Of a stretch of 64,000 nt of DNA, positions 18,782 to 27,244 are shown in pieces. The DNA comes from Sulfurihydrogenibium sp. YO3AOP1 (lineage in GTDB: Bacteria; Aquificota; Aquificia; Aquificales; Hydrogenothermaceae): contig NC_010730.1 of the NCBI RefSeq assembly GCF_000020325.1, forward strand, positions 360,001 through 424,000, written 5' to 3'. The notes beneath the pieces were generated by a model. That model saw nothing but the letters and a program-made list of their open reading frames with translations, did not search any database and was not told the origin of the DNA. Each line of letters opens with the position of its first letter. Position 1 is the stretch's first letter. The translations under genes were made by a program, and so were the position numbers.

Positions 18782-19707
18782 TTTTAAGATTAACAGACCT
18801 TCCTATAAAAGAAAAAACAGCATGCACTATTGGGAACTTTGACGGGGTCCATAAAGGACATAAGGAAATCCTTGATAAGCTAAAAAACATTGCATCAGAA
18901 AGAAATCTCAAAACAGTTGTAATAACATTTTATCCCCATCCAAGAAAAATTTTAAACCCCCAGCAATATAAATGCTCTATTGTAAATCTTGAAACGAAAG
19001 TCCAGCTTTTAAAAGAAGCAAAAATCGATTACATCTTAGTTATAGATTTTGATAAAAACTTTTATGAAAAACAACCAGAAGATTTTTTAAATTTTTTAAA
19101 AGAAAAAATAAATTGTAAATATTTAGTTGTTGGTAAAGATTGGAGGTTTGGACATAAAAGGTCCGGAGATATAAACCTTGCAAAATCCTTAGAAGAAAAA
19201 TTAGATTATAAAGTTGTCATTATAGAAGATATTACAGAGGAGAATAAAAGAATAAGCAGCAGCGATATAAGAGATTTTTTAAAAAATGGAAGTCTCGAAA
19301 AAGCTGTCCAACTTCTTGGAAGAGATTATTATCTTATTGACAAAGTTGTAGAAGGAGACAAAAAAGGTAGAGAACTTGGATTTCCAACGATAAACCTTAA
19401 GCCAGACGATGACCTTTGTCTTAAAAAAGGTGTCTATGCCGGATTTATATGCTATGAAAATGTATGTCAAAAAGCAGTTATAAATTATGGAAACAGACCA
19501 ACAGTTGATGGAACAAAAACATTTATGGAAGCACATATTATTGAAGATTTAAAAATACATCCAAAAACAAACGATTATGTAAAATTGGTTTTTAAAACAT
19601 ATTTAAGAGAAGAAAGAAAATTCAACTCTGTAGATGAGCTTAAAAATCAGATAAAATTAGATATACAAAAAGCTTTAGAGGTTTTAAATGAAAGTATTAA
19701 ACAGTAG
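18778..19707 (+). CDS. ribF: bifunctional riboflavin kinase / FAD synthetase
   Basis: A 309-residue RibF. The N-terminal adenylyltransferase half has TIGNFDGVHKGHKEIL at about residues 17-32 and ITEENKRISSSDIRDFL near 160. The C-terminal kinase half has GRELGFPTINLKP at about 199-211 and a late FMEAHI. It converts riboflavin to FMN and then FAD. Its ATG overlaps the recX stop (ATGA), and its 3' end overlaps the TPR gene by 20 bp if the earliest start of that gene is used. Confidence 0.95.
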   Translation: MILRLTDLPIKEKTACTIGNFDGVHKGHKEILDKLKNIASERNLKTVVITFYPHPRKILNPQQYKCSIVNLETKVQLLKEAKIDYILVIDFDKNFYEKQPEDFLNFLKEKINCKYLVVGKDWRFGHKRSGDINLAKSLEEKLDYKVVIIEDITEENKRISSSDIRDFLKNGSLEKAVQLLGRDYYLIDKVVEGDKKGRELGFPTINLKPDDDLCLKKGVYAGFICYENVCQKAVINYGNRPTVDGTKTFMEAHIIEDLKIHPKTNDYVKLVFKTYLREERKFNSVDELKNQIKLDIQKALEVLNESIKQ

Positions 19708-22504
19708 ATCCTTAGAGCTTTTTTCTCAGAATGAAAAAGAAAGCTTGATAAAACTAAATATTATTTTGGCATTAGTCTTAACTCTATTTTTTTGTTCTTA
19801 TGCAGAAGTAAAAGTCCCGGAGGTAGTTTTTCCGTTAGAAATAACGACAAAAATCACTGAAGAAAAACCCTATTTAGAACCACCTAATACTCTTGAGCTG
19901 AAAACTTTAAACGAAGAATTAAATATTACACAATACATAAAACCAAAAAAACCGACAGATGTAAAACTTCCAGTCCTTACCATAGAAAAACCTACAGCTT
20001 ACTTAGGAATCCCTCCATCAAATGCACTATTATCCGATGCAATAGATTACTACAACAAAGGAGATTTATTGTTTGCTGAAAGCAGTCTTGAAAAATTTAT
20101 AGAAAAATATAAAGACCATAAAAACCTGTTTTATGCTTATTATCTACTTGGGGTAGTTAAATACAATCTTGGAAAATACCTGGAGGCAGAAAGTAATCTA
20201 TCAAAAAGCTGTGAAATATTAAAAACAAAAGAGGCATGCCTATCTTCAGCTATTGTTAATATAATGCTTGGCAATCAAGAAAAAGCCAAATTCTTATTAT
20301 CACAATTTGACAAAGATATAGATGTTAGTTTTTATAATCAAGTGATAAATCTACTATCAGGCGGTAAAGCTGATTTTAACAATATAAATTGCGATAATTT
20401 AGACATTGGAAGCATAGAGTACTGTCAATACATTCAAAAGTATTATAATTTTTCAGTAGGAAACTTTTTAAAGGCTTTAAAGATAAAATACACAGGCAAG
20501 AACAAACAGTTAATATATGACTCTATCTTAATAGATGGATTTTCTTATTATTATACAGGTGATTATCAAAATGCTTTGGAAAAATTCAACCTTATTCTCA
20601 AAGAAAACACAAATGGGTATGTTTATAATCTTGCTTTATACGGTAAAGCTTTAATAGATTCAAATAACATTGATGACTACGCAGGCGTTTTACAATCAAG
20701 AGATGAGCTTTTAGCACATTATCTTTACATAAAACTTGCAAATGAAAGGTTTAAAAAAGGAGATTATTTAGATGCTTTTATATACTTCCAAAATGCTATA
20801 AAGCTAACAGACAAAAATAAAACATACTTAAAGCTTGCCATTGCAACATCTTTATACAATCTTAAGAACTACGACTACGCATTAAAATTATTTTCTGATT
20901 TAACGACAGAAACAAAAGACCCGGAAGTATTTTATTATGCAGGAATAACCGCTTACGCAGATAAAGATTTTGTAAAAGCAGAAAGATTTCTAAACAAAGC
21001 ATCAGAATCAAAAAATTCAGAGATTAGAAAGAAAGCATTGATATATTTAGCAGAAATCTATTTAATAAATAAAGATGATGAAAATTTTGTCAATACAGTT
21101 TCACAGCTAAAAGAGTTTGACCAAATCTATGCATATGATTTACTTGGTTGGTACTTTTACTTAAATGGAGACTATCAAAACGCTTTTAAAGCCTTTAAAG
21201 ACCCATATATGAAAGCAGTATCAGCCTTTAACGCAGGAGATTTAGAAGCTGTTAAAAATATAATTCAAAATAGAAACGATAGAAAATCAAAGTTTTTATT
21301 AGTTTATGTTTACATCAAAGAAAACGACCTTGAAAAAGCAAGAGAAGTGTTAAAAGAGCTGCTAAATGGAGATGATTTAATTGCAAAAAAAGCATACTAT
21401 CTTTATGCTTACACATTTTTCTCCTCAGGAGATTTTGTAAGAGCATCCCAAGAGTTTAGCAAATTTTTAGAAAAATATAAAAATGATGATGATATATACA
21501 CAAGGAAAGCACTTCTTAGACTTGCAGATAGCTACTACAACCTTGGAGAAAGAGACTTAGCAGTAAATATATACAAAGATTTCATAACCAAATACTCAGG
21601 TACTAAAGATAGTATTGATGCTGCCTACAATTTAATCATTCTTGAATCTAAAGGTTCTTCTGAAGATGTGGAAAGTATGATTAAAAGCTTTTTGGCTAAA
21701 TATCCAAACTATCCTTTAGCAAATATTCTAAAAATCCAGCTTGCAGAGATTTATCAAAACAAAGGAAAAATAGAAGATGCTATTAAAATTTATCAAGAAG
21801 TAGCGGCATCAAATAGTAAAGAATCAGCCCTTGCTACTTACAAACTTGCAGAAAGCTACTATAAACTAAACCAACTTGACAAAGCAAAACAAGTTTTAAT
21901 AGATTACTTAAATACAAACAACGAAGAATATAAAGTTCCAAGTAAATTACTTTTAGCAGAAATCTATGAAAAACAAAACGATTTAGACAATAGCATAAAA
22001 ATCTATGAAGAGCTTAAAGAAAATGATGACGTTAAATTTAAACTTGCAAAAATACTACTTCAAAAAGGGGATTATGATAAAGCATCAGCATACTTTAAAG
22101 AACTTTTAGAAAAACACCCTGAAAAGGTTAATGAACTTAGCTTTTATATTGGAAAAACATATTATCTTATGAACAATGAAAAAGATGCTGTAAGTTATTT
22201 AGAAAATGGGACAAAATCCTCAAACTACAACGACGCGGCAGAAAGCTATTACCTCCTTGGTATGATTTATAATAAAGAAAATCCTAATAAAGCGTTGAAC
22301 TACTTTTTAAACGGAATATATCTATATCCAGAAGCAAAGGATATTACAGCAAAATCGAGAATCGAAGCTGCAAAAATCTTATTAAAAGCTGAAAAAAGAA
22401 AAGAAGCATCTTGCCTGCTTACACCTTTACAAAATTACGAAGATGAAAATATTAAAAATACAGCCATAAACATTTTAAAAGATTTACCAAAATGTGTGAG
22501 GTAG
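19688..22504 (+). CDS. large exported TPR-repeat protein
   Basis: A 938-residue protein made almost entirely of tetratricopeptide-like helical repeats, for example DAIDYYNKGDLLFAESSLEKF, NALEKFNLILKENTNGY and DAIKIYQEVAASNSKESA, with a repeat period near 35 residues. An in-frame TTG at 19745 would give the cleaner signal peptide MIKLNIILALVLTLFFCSYA and remove the overlap with ribF, so that start may be the real one. It is probably periplasmic or outer-membrane attached and serves as a scaffold. No catalytic motif is visible. It sits in the recA operon, 4 bp before rimM. Confidence 0.7.
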   Translation: MKVLNSRSLELFSQNEKESLIKLNIILALVLTLFFCSYAEVKVPEVVFPLEITTKITEEKPYLEPPNTLELKTLNEELNITQYIKPKKPTDVKLPVLTIEKPTAYLGIPPSNALLSDAIDYYNKGDLLFAESSLEKFIEKYKDHKNLFYAYYLLGVVKYNLGKYLEAESNLSKSCEILKTKEACLSSAIVNIMLGNQEKAKFLLSQFDKDIDVSFYNQVINLLSGGKADFNNINCDNLDIGSIEYCQYIQKYYNFSVGNFLKALKIKYTGKNKQLIYDSILIDGFSYYYTGDYQNALEKFNLILKENTNGYVYNLALYGKALIDSNNIDDYAGVLQSRDELLAHYLYIKLANERFKKGDYLDAFIYFQNAIKLTDKNKTYLKLAIATSLYNLKNYDYALKLFSDLTTETKDPEVFYYAGITAYADKDFVKAERFLNKASESKNSEIRKKALIYLAEIYLINKDDENFVNTVSQLKEFDQIYAYDLLGWYFYLNGDYQNAFKAFKDPYMKAVSAFNAGDLEAVKNIIQNRNDRKSKFLLVYVYIKENDLEKAREVLKELLNGDDLIAKKAYYLYAYTFFSSGDFVRASQEFSKFLEKYKNDDDIYTRKALLRLADSYYNLGERDLAVNIYKDFITKYSGTKDSIDAAYNLIILESKGSSEDVESMIKSFLAKYPNYPLANILKIQLAEIYQNKGKIEDAIKIYQEVAASNSKESALATYKLAESYYKLNQLDKAKQVLIDYLNTNNEEYKVPSKLLLAEIYEKQNDLDNSIKIYEELKENDDVKFKLAKILLQKGDYDKASAYFKELLEKHPEKVNELSFYIGKTYYLMNNEKDAVSYLENGTKSSNYNDAAESYYLLGMIYNKENPNKALNYFLNGIYLYPEAKDITAKSRIEAAKILLKAEKRKEASCLLTPLQNYEDENIKNTAINILKDLPKCVR

Positions 22505-22508
22505 GCAG

Positions 22509-23009
22509 ATGAAAAAAGACCTTATAGCCATTGGAAAGATTCACGGAACCCATGGCGTAAAAGGCAATTTAAAATTTGAGATATTTGTTAAAAATTTTTA
22601 TCTACCGGAAGAGATATACATAAAAGATGAAGAAAATGAGCTGCAACCTTTGAACATAGAAACCGTAGACAGAAAAAAAGGATTGATAAAGTTCAAAAAC
22701 TATGACACACCAGAAAAAGCAAAAGAAATTAGCCATAGGCTAATTTATGTACCAGAAGATTTGCTGCCAAAACTTGGAGAAGATGAGTTTTACGAATTTC
22801 AATTAATTGGAATGGATGTTTATTATAATGACAAGCTAATTGGAAAGGTTGAAAAAATAGATGATAGATTATCTCAAGCGTATTTGATAATAAAATGCAC
22901 AGATGAAAAAACAAGACACTTACCATTTATTAATGAATTTGTGAAAGATGTAAATGTAAAAGAAAACAAAATGCAAATAACACCGCCGGAAGGATGGTTT
23001 AGCTTATAG
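22509..23009 (+). CDS. rimM: 16S rRNA maturation factor RimM
   Basis: The 166-residue product has the RimM N-terminal domain (IAIGKIHGTHGVKGNLKF at residues 6-23) and a C-terminal PRC barrel (EFYEFQLIGMDVYYNDKLIGKVE, then HLPFINEFVKDVN and a terminal ITPPEGWF). It helps assemble the 30S head around S19. It follows the TPR gene by 4 bp, and lptF starts immediately after its stop. Confidence 0.95.
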   Translation: MKKDLIAIGKIHGTHGVKGNLKFEIFVKNFYLPEEIYIKDEENELQPLNIETVDRKKGLIKFKNYDTPEKAKEISHRLIYVPEDLLPKLGEDEFYEFQLIGMDVYYNDKLIGKVEKIDDRLSQAYLIIKCTDEKTRHLPFINEFVKDVNVKENKMQITPPEGWFSL

Positions 23010-24020
23010 ATGAAAATTCTTGATAAGTATCTGATAAAGTTATTTTTTAAAAACTTTATACTGCTTATCGGACTATTTTCACTGATCATAACATCTTCTC
23101 AGCTTTTGCATCTTCCATCTTTTGCCTACAGTATGAATATAATAGACTTTTCAAAGCTGCTGTTTTTGATAGACATATCTTTTATAAAATATCAACTTCT
23201 TTTTGCTTTTTTTATAAGTTGGCTACTTGTTGGGATATCTTTAAGAGACAAAAATGAAATCTACGCTGTGTACTCTGCCGGCATATCAAAAAAACAGCTC
23301 TTAAAACCTGTTTTTATCATGACTGTTATTTTTGTAATCATTGCGTTTGTTTTTTCTACGGTTATAGTCCCATCAGCAAACAGAGAAAGATATAAATTTT
23401 TAACGTATAAAGTCAAAAGCTACATTTTAGAAAATGTTTCTCCAAAAAACTTTTCTAAGATAAACGACAATGTCTCTGTATACGTTGAAAAGAAGGAAAA
23501 AAACACTTTTTATAATATCTTGATTTATAATGCTTCTAACGGCTATCTTATCACAGCCAAAGAAGGTATGTTTATATCAAACAACCTAATTTTAAAAGAT
23601 GGCTACATACAGCTACCATCCGAAAAATCCTTTGACACAATAAAGTACGAAAAATATACATTTAGCTTGGATGTTTCTTACATAAAAGAGATTTCTATGC
23701 AAGATTTTAGAACAAAAGATTTATTAAAACTTGCCGTTGAAGAAGATAGTAAAGTTTTATCTATTTTAGCTGATAGATTTTATTTTGTAATACCTTTTAT
23801 GTTTTTAGGATTTATTGGTTTTTTATCAGGAATAAATACCTATCGTTCAAAAGAAACCCTTTTAACCTTTGCCGTCAGCCTGTCTATTGGCTATATGGTA
23901 TTAAACTACTACTTTTTAAAAATCATTGAAAAAATGCCTGCATTGTTTTTTGTTTATCCAATTCTGTTGATAGTTATTTTTTACTTGGTTTATAAGCTTC
24001 AAGAAAAAGATAAAAAGTAG
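23010..24020 (+). CDS. LptF/LptG-family LPS export permease
   Basis: A 336-residue inner-membrane permease of the YjgP/YjgQ family. TM helices lie at about residues 12-34, 55-75, 100-122 and, after a periplasmic beta-jellyroll-like domain, three more at about 250-330. The N-terminal ILDKYLIKLFFKNFILL is typical. With LptB it would extract LPS and pass it to LptC/A. The sequence does not separate LptF from LptG. It starts directly after the rimM stop and ends the recA-to-lptF gene run. Confidence 0.88.
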   Translation: MKILDKYLIKLFFKNFILLIGLFSLIITSSQLLHLPSFAYSMNIIDFSKLLFLIDISFIKYQLLFAFFISWLLVGISLRDKNEIYAVYSAGISKKQLLKPVFIMTVIFVIIAFVFSTVIVPSANRERYKFLTYKVKSYILENVSPKNFSKINDNVSVYVEKKEKNTFYNILIYNASNGYLITAKEGMFISNNLILKDGYIQLPSEKSFDTIKYEKYTFSLDVSYIKEISMQDFRTKDLLKLAVEEDSKVLSILADRFYFVIPFMFLGFIGFLSGINTYRSKETLLTFAVSLSIGYMVLNYYFLKIIEKMPALFFVYPILLIVIFYLVYKLQEKDKK

Positions 24021-24432
24021 TAATTAGATGATAAACATAGGTTGATTTCAAGCTCCTGATTAGAACACTTCTACCGATTATACTGTAGTCAAGCAAAAAA
24101 TTAAATTACCTAATTTTAGAATGAACACCAACAAATTCACAAGTTATAAGTGAGGGTGTTCTAAAATTCTCGTAAGTTGTAGAATGTATGTGTAAAATGG
24201 GTTTACATTTGCTCGTCATCCTTGAGGACTTTAGTCCGAAGGTTCTCCTCTTTTAAAGAAGGTGAGAAAGTGAGTAAGTGAGAGGTAAAAGGACGGAGAT
24301 TCTCTACTTCGTTCAGAATGACAATAAAAAAGCTAATTAATTTTTAAACTTAGTTGAAATTTGGAACACCATTTTAATTTAAAAGATTGATTGGAAATAT
24401 AGAAAACCCGGGATAGACCCGGGTGTATTTGA
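24021..24432. repeat. 412 bp convergent gap with REP units and the csp terminator
   Basis: The gap contains a REP unit at 24215-24247 (GTCATCCTTGAGG...CCGAAGGTTCTC, inner GGACTTTAGTCC) and a REP arm at 24296-24322 (GAGATTCTCTACTTC...CAGAATGAC), with the filler GTGAGAAAGTGAGTAAGTGA that also recurs beside other units. Worn arms occur near 24062 and 24115. Both flanking genes end here, so the hairpins may double as terminators. Confidence 0.75.
24404..24424 (-). terminator. intrinsic terminator of the cold-shock genes
   Basis: On the minus strand ACCCGGGTCTATCCCGGGT forms a 7 bp GC-rich stem with a 5-base loop, and TTTTC follows at once. It lies 8 bp after the stop of the distal cold-shock gene, in the right place and orientation to end that transcript. 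Confidence 0.85.
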
Positions 24433-24639
24433 TTAAAGTTTTTCTACTTTATCAGCTCTTGGACCTTTTTCGTCTTGAACGATTTCAAATCTAACTTTTT
24501 GACCTTCTTCTAAGTTCTTAAATCCAGAACCTTGGATAGCTGAGAAGTGTACAAATATGTCTTGTCCATTGTCATCTCTTGTAATGAAACCAAAACCTTT
24601 TTTTGAATCAAACCATTTTACTGTCCCTGTTACTGCCAT
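24433..24639 (-). CDS. cold-shock domain protein (second copy)
   Basis: A 68-residue single cold-shock domain with RNP1 [10 protein letters not shown] (residues 14-23) and RNP2 DIFVHFSAI (28-36). It would bind single-stranded nucleic acid as an RNA chaperone. An ATG start has a GGAGGTAATT site upstream. It lies 21 bp after a close paralogue (about three quarters identical) and before a strong terminator, so the two are a tandem duplication transcribed together. Confidence 0.95.
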   Translation of the reverse strand: MAVTGTVKWFDSKKGFGFITRDDNGQDIFVHFSAIQGSGFKNLEEGQKVRFEIVQDEKGPRADKVEKL

Positions 24640-24660
24640 TTCTAATTACCTCCTTTTTCC

Positions 24661-24867
24661 TTAAACTCTTACTACGTTTGCTGCTTTTGGACCTTTTTCG
24701 TCCTGAGCAATTTCAAACTCTACTTTTTGACCTTCTTCAAGAGTTTTGAATCCTCTTGACTGAATCGCTGAAAAATGAACAAAAACGTCCCCTTGACCAT
24801 CATCTCTTGTGATGAAGCCAAATCCTTTCTTTGAGTTGAACCACTTAACTGTACCTGTGATACGCAC
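24661..24867 (-). CDS. cold-shock domain protein (first copy)
   Basis: A 68-residue cold-shock domain protein with the same RNP1 ([10 protein letters not shown]) and RNP2 (DVFVHFSAI) motifs as its neighbour. It starts with GTG at 24865-24867, 9 bp after a GGAGGT site. The unusually long leader upstream can form a long-range stem that competes with pairing to that site, so translation is likely structure-controlled. It is the promoter-proximal copy of the tandem pair. Confidence 0.95.
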   Translation of the reverse strand: MRITGTVKWFNSKKGFGFITRDDGQGDVFVHFSAIQSRGFKTLEEGQKVEFEIAQDEKGPKAANVVRV

Positions 24868-25020
24868 GACTATAATACCTCCAAAAAAATAATAAATTTA
24901 CCTCTAACAGAAGAGGTTTAAAGAAACACTTTGGATTTTTTGGGACCTGAAGAGATTTTTTGATGTGTTACTTCCTTCCCCTGATTTAACAGTACTTCTT
25001 TAAACGTCTTCTATTATTTT
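24868..25020 (-). promoter_or_regulatory. structured 5' leader of the cold-shock operon
   Basis: About 150 bases separate the promoter from the GTG. Arms at 24995-25012 and 24909-24926 pair over 18 positions with one C-C mismatch and one G-U pair, closing a loop of 68 bases. The 3' arm contains CCTCTTCT, which alternatively forms a local CCTCT...AGAGG hairpin (24901-24916), and ACCTC, which can pair with the ribosome site GAGGT at 24877-24881. The three pairings exclude one another. A temperature-dependent switch like that of cspA is inferred. Confidence 0.55.
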
Positions 25021-25026
25021 GTTCTT

Positions 25027-25057
25027 ATAGTATGACCCATTTTTTAAGTAAAGTCAA
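25027..25057 (-). promoter_or_regulatory. sigma-70-type promoter of the cold-shock operon
   Basis: The minus strand has TTGACT at 25052-25057 and, 17-19 bp on, overlapping -10 candidates CATACT and TACTAT (25027-25034). The start point would be near 25020, giving the long structured leader. Confidence 0.5.
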
Positions 25058-25159
25058 GTAATAGATGCACCTTTTTTGTGCATATTACCGAACTTACAAT
25101 ATTGTCAAAATGACAAATTTGTTATATCATTAAAATGAATAATATTTGAGGTGATGAAG

Positions 25160-26125
25160 ATGGAAATTTCATATCTTAGAATATCAGTTACAGATAAATG
25201 TAATCTTAAATGTTTCTACTGCAGACCTGATAATCAGGAATTCATTCCACATGAAGAAATATTGAGATATGAAGAGATAGTAAGACTTGTAAAAGCAATG
25301 ACAAAATACGGATTAAAAAAAGTCAGAATTACAGGCGGAGAGCCGTTGGTAAGACCACAGATAGAAAACTTAGTTAAGCTAATTAGAGAAATCCCTGAAA
25401 TAGAAGATATAGGAATGACAACAAACGCTATAACACTAAAACACCATGCAGAAAAGCTTAAAGAAGCAGGCTTAGATAGATTGAATATAAGCATAGATAG
25501 CCTAAAGCCAGAATTATTTCATCAGATAACAAAAGGTAGATTGGAAGATGTTTTGGAAGGAATAAGGATGAGCAAAAAACTTGGATTTGACCCAATCAAA
25601 GTCAATGCAGTAATAATAAAAGGTTTAAACGAAGATGAAGCTTTAGATTTTGTAAAATTTGCAATAGATTATGGTGTTGAAGTAAGATTCATTGAGATGA
25701 TGCCAATTGGTCATGGTTATATAAAATGGAATGAAGAGATGGTTAAACCATTAGACCAAGTGAGAGAAAAGATTGAAGAAAAGTATGGAAGATTAATCCC
25801 TTCAACGTCTATAGGTAGTGGTGCAGCAAGGGTTTATGAAATACCAAAATTAGGTGTGAAGGTTGGCTTTATTACTCCTATCTCAAATCCTTTCTGTGAT
25901 GGATGCTCTAAATTAAGACTTACAGCAGAAGGAAAAATAAAACTTTGCTTGAGAACGGATGAAGAACTATCAGTTAAAGAAGTATTAAGATATGGAACTG
26001 ATGAAGATTTAGATGAATTTTTAAGAAAAGTTTTAATAGCTAAGGAAATTTCAAATCTAAACATTCAAAAATCAAATTATGCTTTTTCAGACTGTGTAAG
26101 AGTTATGACGAGCATTGGCGGTTGA
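25160..26125 (+). CDS. moaA: GTP 3',8-cyclase MoaA (molybdenum cofactor biosynthesis)
   Basis: A radical SAM enzyme of about 321 residues that starts molybdopterin synthesis. The N-terminal cluster is CNLKCFYC, then ITGGEPLVRP. The C-terminal [4Fe-4S] ligands are in NPFCDGCSKLRL and KLCL, and the chain ends in the conserved double glycine (SIGG) that takes part in catalysis. A GTG at 25151 and an ATG at 25154 are also in frame, but GAGGTG there is better read as the ribosome site for the ATG at 25160. No other moa gene is adjacent. Confidence 0.95.
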   Translation: MEISYLRISVTDKCNLKCFYCRPDNQEFIPHEEILRYEEIVRLVKAMTKYGLKKVRITGGEPLVRPQIENLVKLIREIPEIEDIGMTTNAITLKHHAEKLKEAGLDRLNISIDSLKPELFHQITKGRLEDVLEGIRMSKKLGFDPIKVNAVIIKGLNEDEALDFVKFAIDYGVEVRFIEMMPIGHGYIKWNEEMVKPLDQVREKIEEKYGRLIPSTSIGSGAARVYEIPKLGVKVGFITPISNPFCDGCSKLRLTAEGKIKLCLRTDEELSVKEVLRYGTDEDLDEFLRKVLIAKEISNLNIQKSNYAFSDCVRVMTSIGG

Positions 26126-26134
26126 TATGTTAAA

Positions 26135-26167
26135 ATAGTATTAATCTGCCTTGGAGGTTAATACTAT
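26135..26167 (+). promoter_or_regulatory. perfect 10 bp inverted repeat enclosing a ribosome-binding site
   Basis: ATAGTATTAA at 26135-26144 and TTAATACTAT at 26158-26167 are perfectly complementary. They flank a 13-base loop holding the GGAGG site, and the distal arm includes the first bases of the ATG at 26166. As RNA it would partly hide the start codon in an A-U stem. As DNA it is a good operator dyad. Confidence 0.6.
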
Positions 26168-26261
26168 GGATGTTGGAACTTGGTTTCCAATAGTAATTCT
26201 TGGAATGGTGATTTTTACTTTTGTACTATTTGGAATTTTTGTATACTTAGATAGGGACTAA
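26166..26261 (+). CDS. 31-residue membrane protein, unknown
   Basis: The predicted peptide is almost one transmembrane helix: it starts MDVGTWFPIVILGMVIF, continues through TFVLFGIFVYL and ends in the charged DRD. It has a strong GGAGG ribosome site 9 bp upstream, placed in the loop of an inverted repeat, and its stop overlaps the thiE ATG (TAATG), a clear sign of translational coupling. Small single-helix proteins of this kind often accompany oxidases or transporters, but nothing here identifies a partner. Confidence 0.6.
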   Translation: MDVGTWFPIVILGMVIFTFVLFGIFVYLDRD

Positions 26262-26812
26262 TGCTCCATAGATTTTATTTTATTACTGACAGAAAAAAGT
26301 TTAAAAAACCTTTTCTTGATACTATAAAAGAAGTTTTAGATAAAGGCATTAGATTATTTCAAATCAGAGAAAAAGACCTTCCAGATAATGAACTTTTTAA
26401 GCTTACGGAAGATGTTTTAAAGATTGCCGAAGGTTACGATGTAAAGATAATCATCAATAGCAGGCTTGATGTTGCTTTACTTTTAAATCTTGATGGCGTG
26501 CATCTTCCAGAAAATGGTCTTCCAATAGAGCCAATAAAGAAAAAATTTCCTAATTTGATAGTTGGCAAGTCTTGTCATTCTTTGGAATGTGGATTACAGG
26601 CTTATCAAGATGGGGTAGATTATGTTTTTATTTCTCCAATTTTTCAGGTAGAAGGCAAAGCACCACCGATCGGGGTAGAAAAGTTAAGAGAGATAGTAAA
26701 TAAATTACCTTTGCCTGTTTATGCTCTTGGTGGTATAAATAAGTACAATGTTCAATCTGTGCTTGATACAGGCGTTTATGGAATTGCAAGCATAAGATAT
26801 TTTTTAGATTAG
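26261..26812 (+). CDS. thiE: thiamine-phosphate synthase / TenI-family protein
   Basis: A 183-residue TIM-barrel protein. It has FYFITDRKKF at the start, FQIREKDLPDNEL (the QxRxK pyrophosphate-site pattern), GKSCHSLECGLQAYQDGVDYVFISPIF and the phosphate-binding loop LGGIN. ThiE joins the pyrimidine and thiazole halves of thiamine. This copy is shorter than typical ThiE (about 210), so a TenI-like thiazole tautomerase is possible. The ATG overlaps the stop of the 31-residue membrane protein. No TPP riboswitch is visible upstream. Confidence 0.8.
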   Translation: MLHRFYFITDRKKFKKPFLDTIKEVLDKGIRLFQIREKDLPDNELFKLTEDVLKIAEGYDVKIIINSRLDVALLLNLDGVHLPENGLPIEPIKKKFPNLIVGKSCHSLECGLQAYQDGVDYVFISPIFQVEGKAPPIGVEKLREIVNKLPLPVYALGGINKYNVQSVLDTGVYGIASIRYFLD

Positions 26813-27244
26813 GTTTTTATGGTGTTATGAAAGTGCTTTAAAATTTTAGATAAATATCTTGGGGGGGAACTGTTCCAAAAATTCACACCGTCATTCTGCA
26901 GCCGGCGAAGAATCTCTGCCTTTGTGTGTCTAAATCTGTCATTCTGAGTGAAGCGAAGAATCTCCTCTTTTCACTCTTTCACTTTCTTAAAAAAGGAGAT
27001 CCTTCGGATTTACGGCCTCAGGATGACAGAGGAAGGTTTAATGGTAAGCACTAGAAAAAGGATAATCTTATTCGTCATTTTGAGCGAAGCGAAGAATCTC
27101 CTGTTTTACTTCTCACTTATTCATTGTACGGGCAATTCATGAATTGCCTCTACTTGCTTTCCTTAAAACAGAAAATTCTTCTGCCTAAAGTCCTTAGAAC
27201 GATATGATGAAATGTAAACTTACAAAAATTTTAAAACATTTTTA
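26813..27244. repeat. 432 bp convergent gap densely packed with REP units
   Basis: After a G7 run at 26861-26867 and the small dyad GGAACTGTTCC, four REP units follow: 26890-26916, 26938-26964, 26996-27027 (inner GGATTTACGGCC) and 27074-27100. The palindrome GGGCAATTCATGAATTGCC lies at 27130-27148. Between the third and fourth units lies the spacer GGTTTAATGGTAAGCACTAG, shared with the MITE-like element at 44.3 kb and with the flank of IS110. No gene is credible here. Confidence 0.85.

Noticed and set aside
24909-25012. Small SRP RNA gene in the cold-shock leader (TCAGGGGAAGGAAG resembles the SRP apical loop)
   Set aside because: The UCC/GGA closing stem of the loop is missing, the motif is off-centre in the hairpin, and the region is AT-rich, unlike thermophile structural RNAs. 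A promoter and a GTG start downstream fit a leader better.
26126-26260. TPP riboswitch upstream of thiE
   Set aside because: No conserved CTGAGA or thi-box motifs. The space is filled by the inverted repeat and the 31-codon gene.
26861-26876. G7 run with GGAACTGTTCC as a phase-variable promoter
   Set aside because: It lies after thiE in a convergent gap with no gene downstream to control. It may only be a repeat scar or a sequencing-sensitive run.
26890-27100. CRISPR array
   Set aside because: Repeats are palindromic units of two types with irregular spacing and conserved, not unique, spacers. No cas genes are present.
26948-27142. 64-codon plus-strand reading frame
   Set aside because: It runs through three REP units and a palindrome, so it is a repeat artefact.
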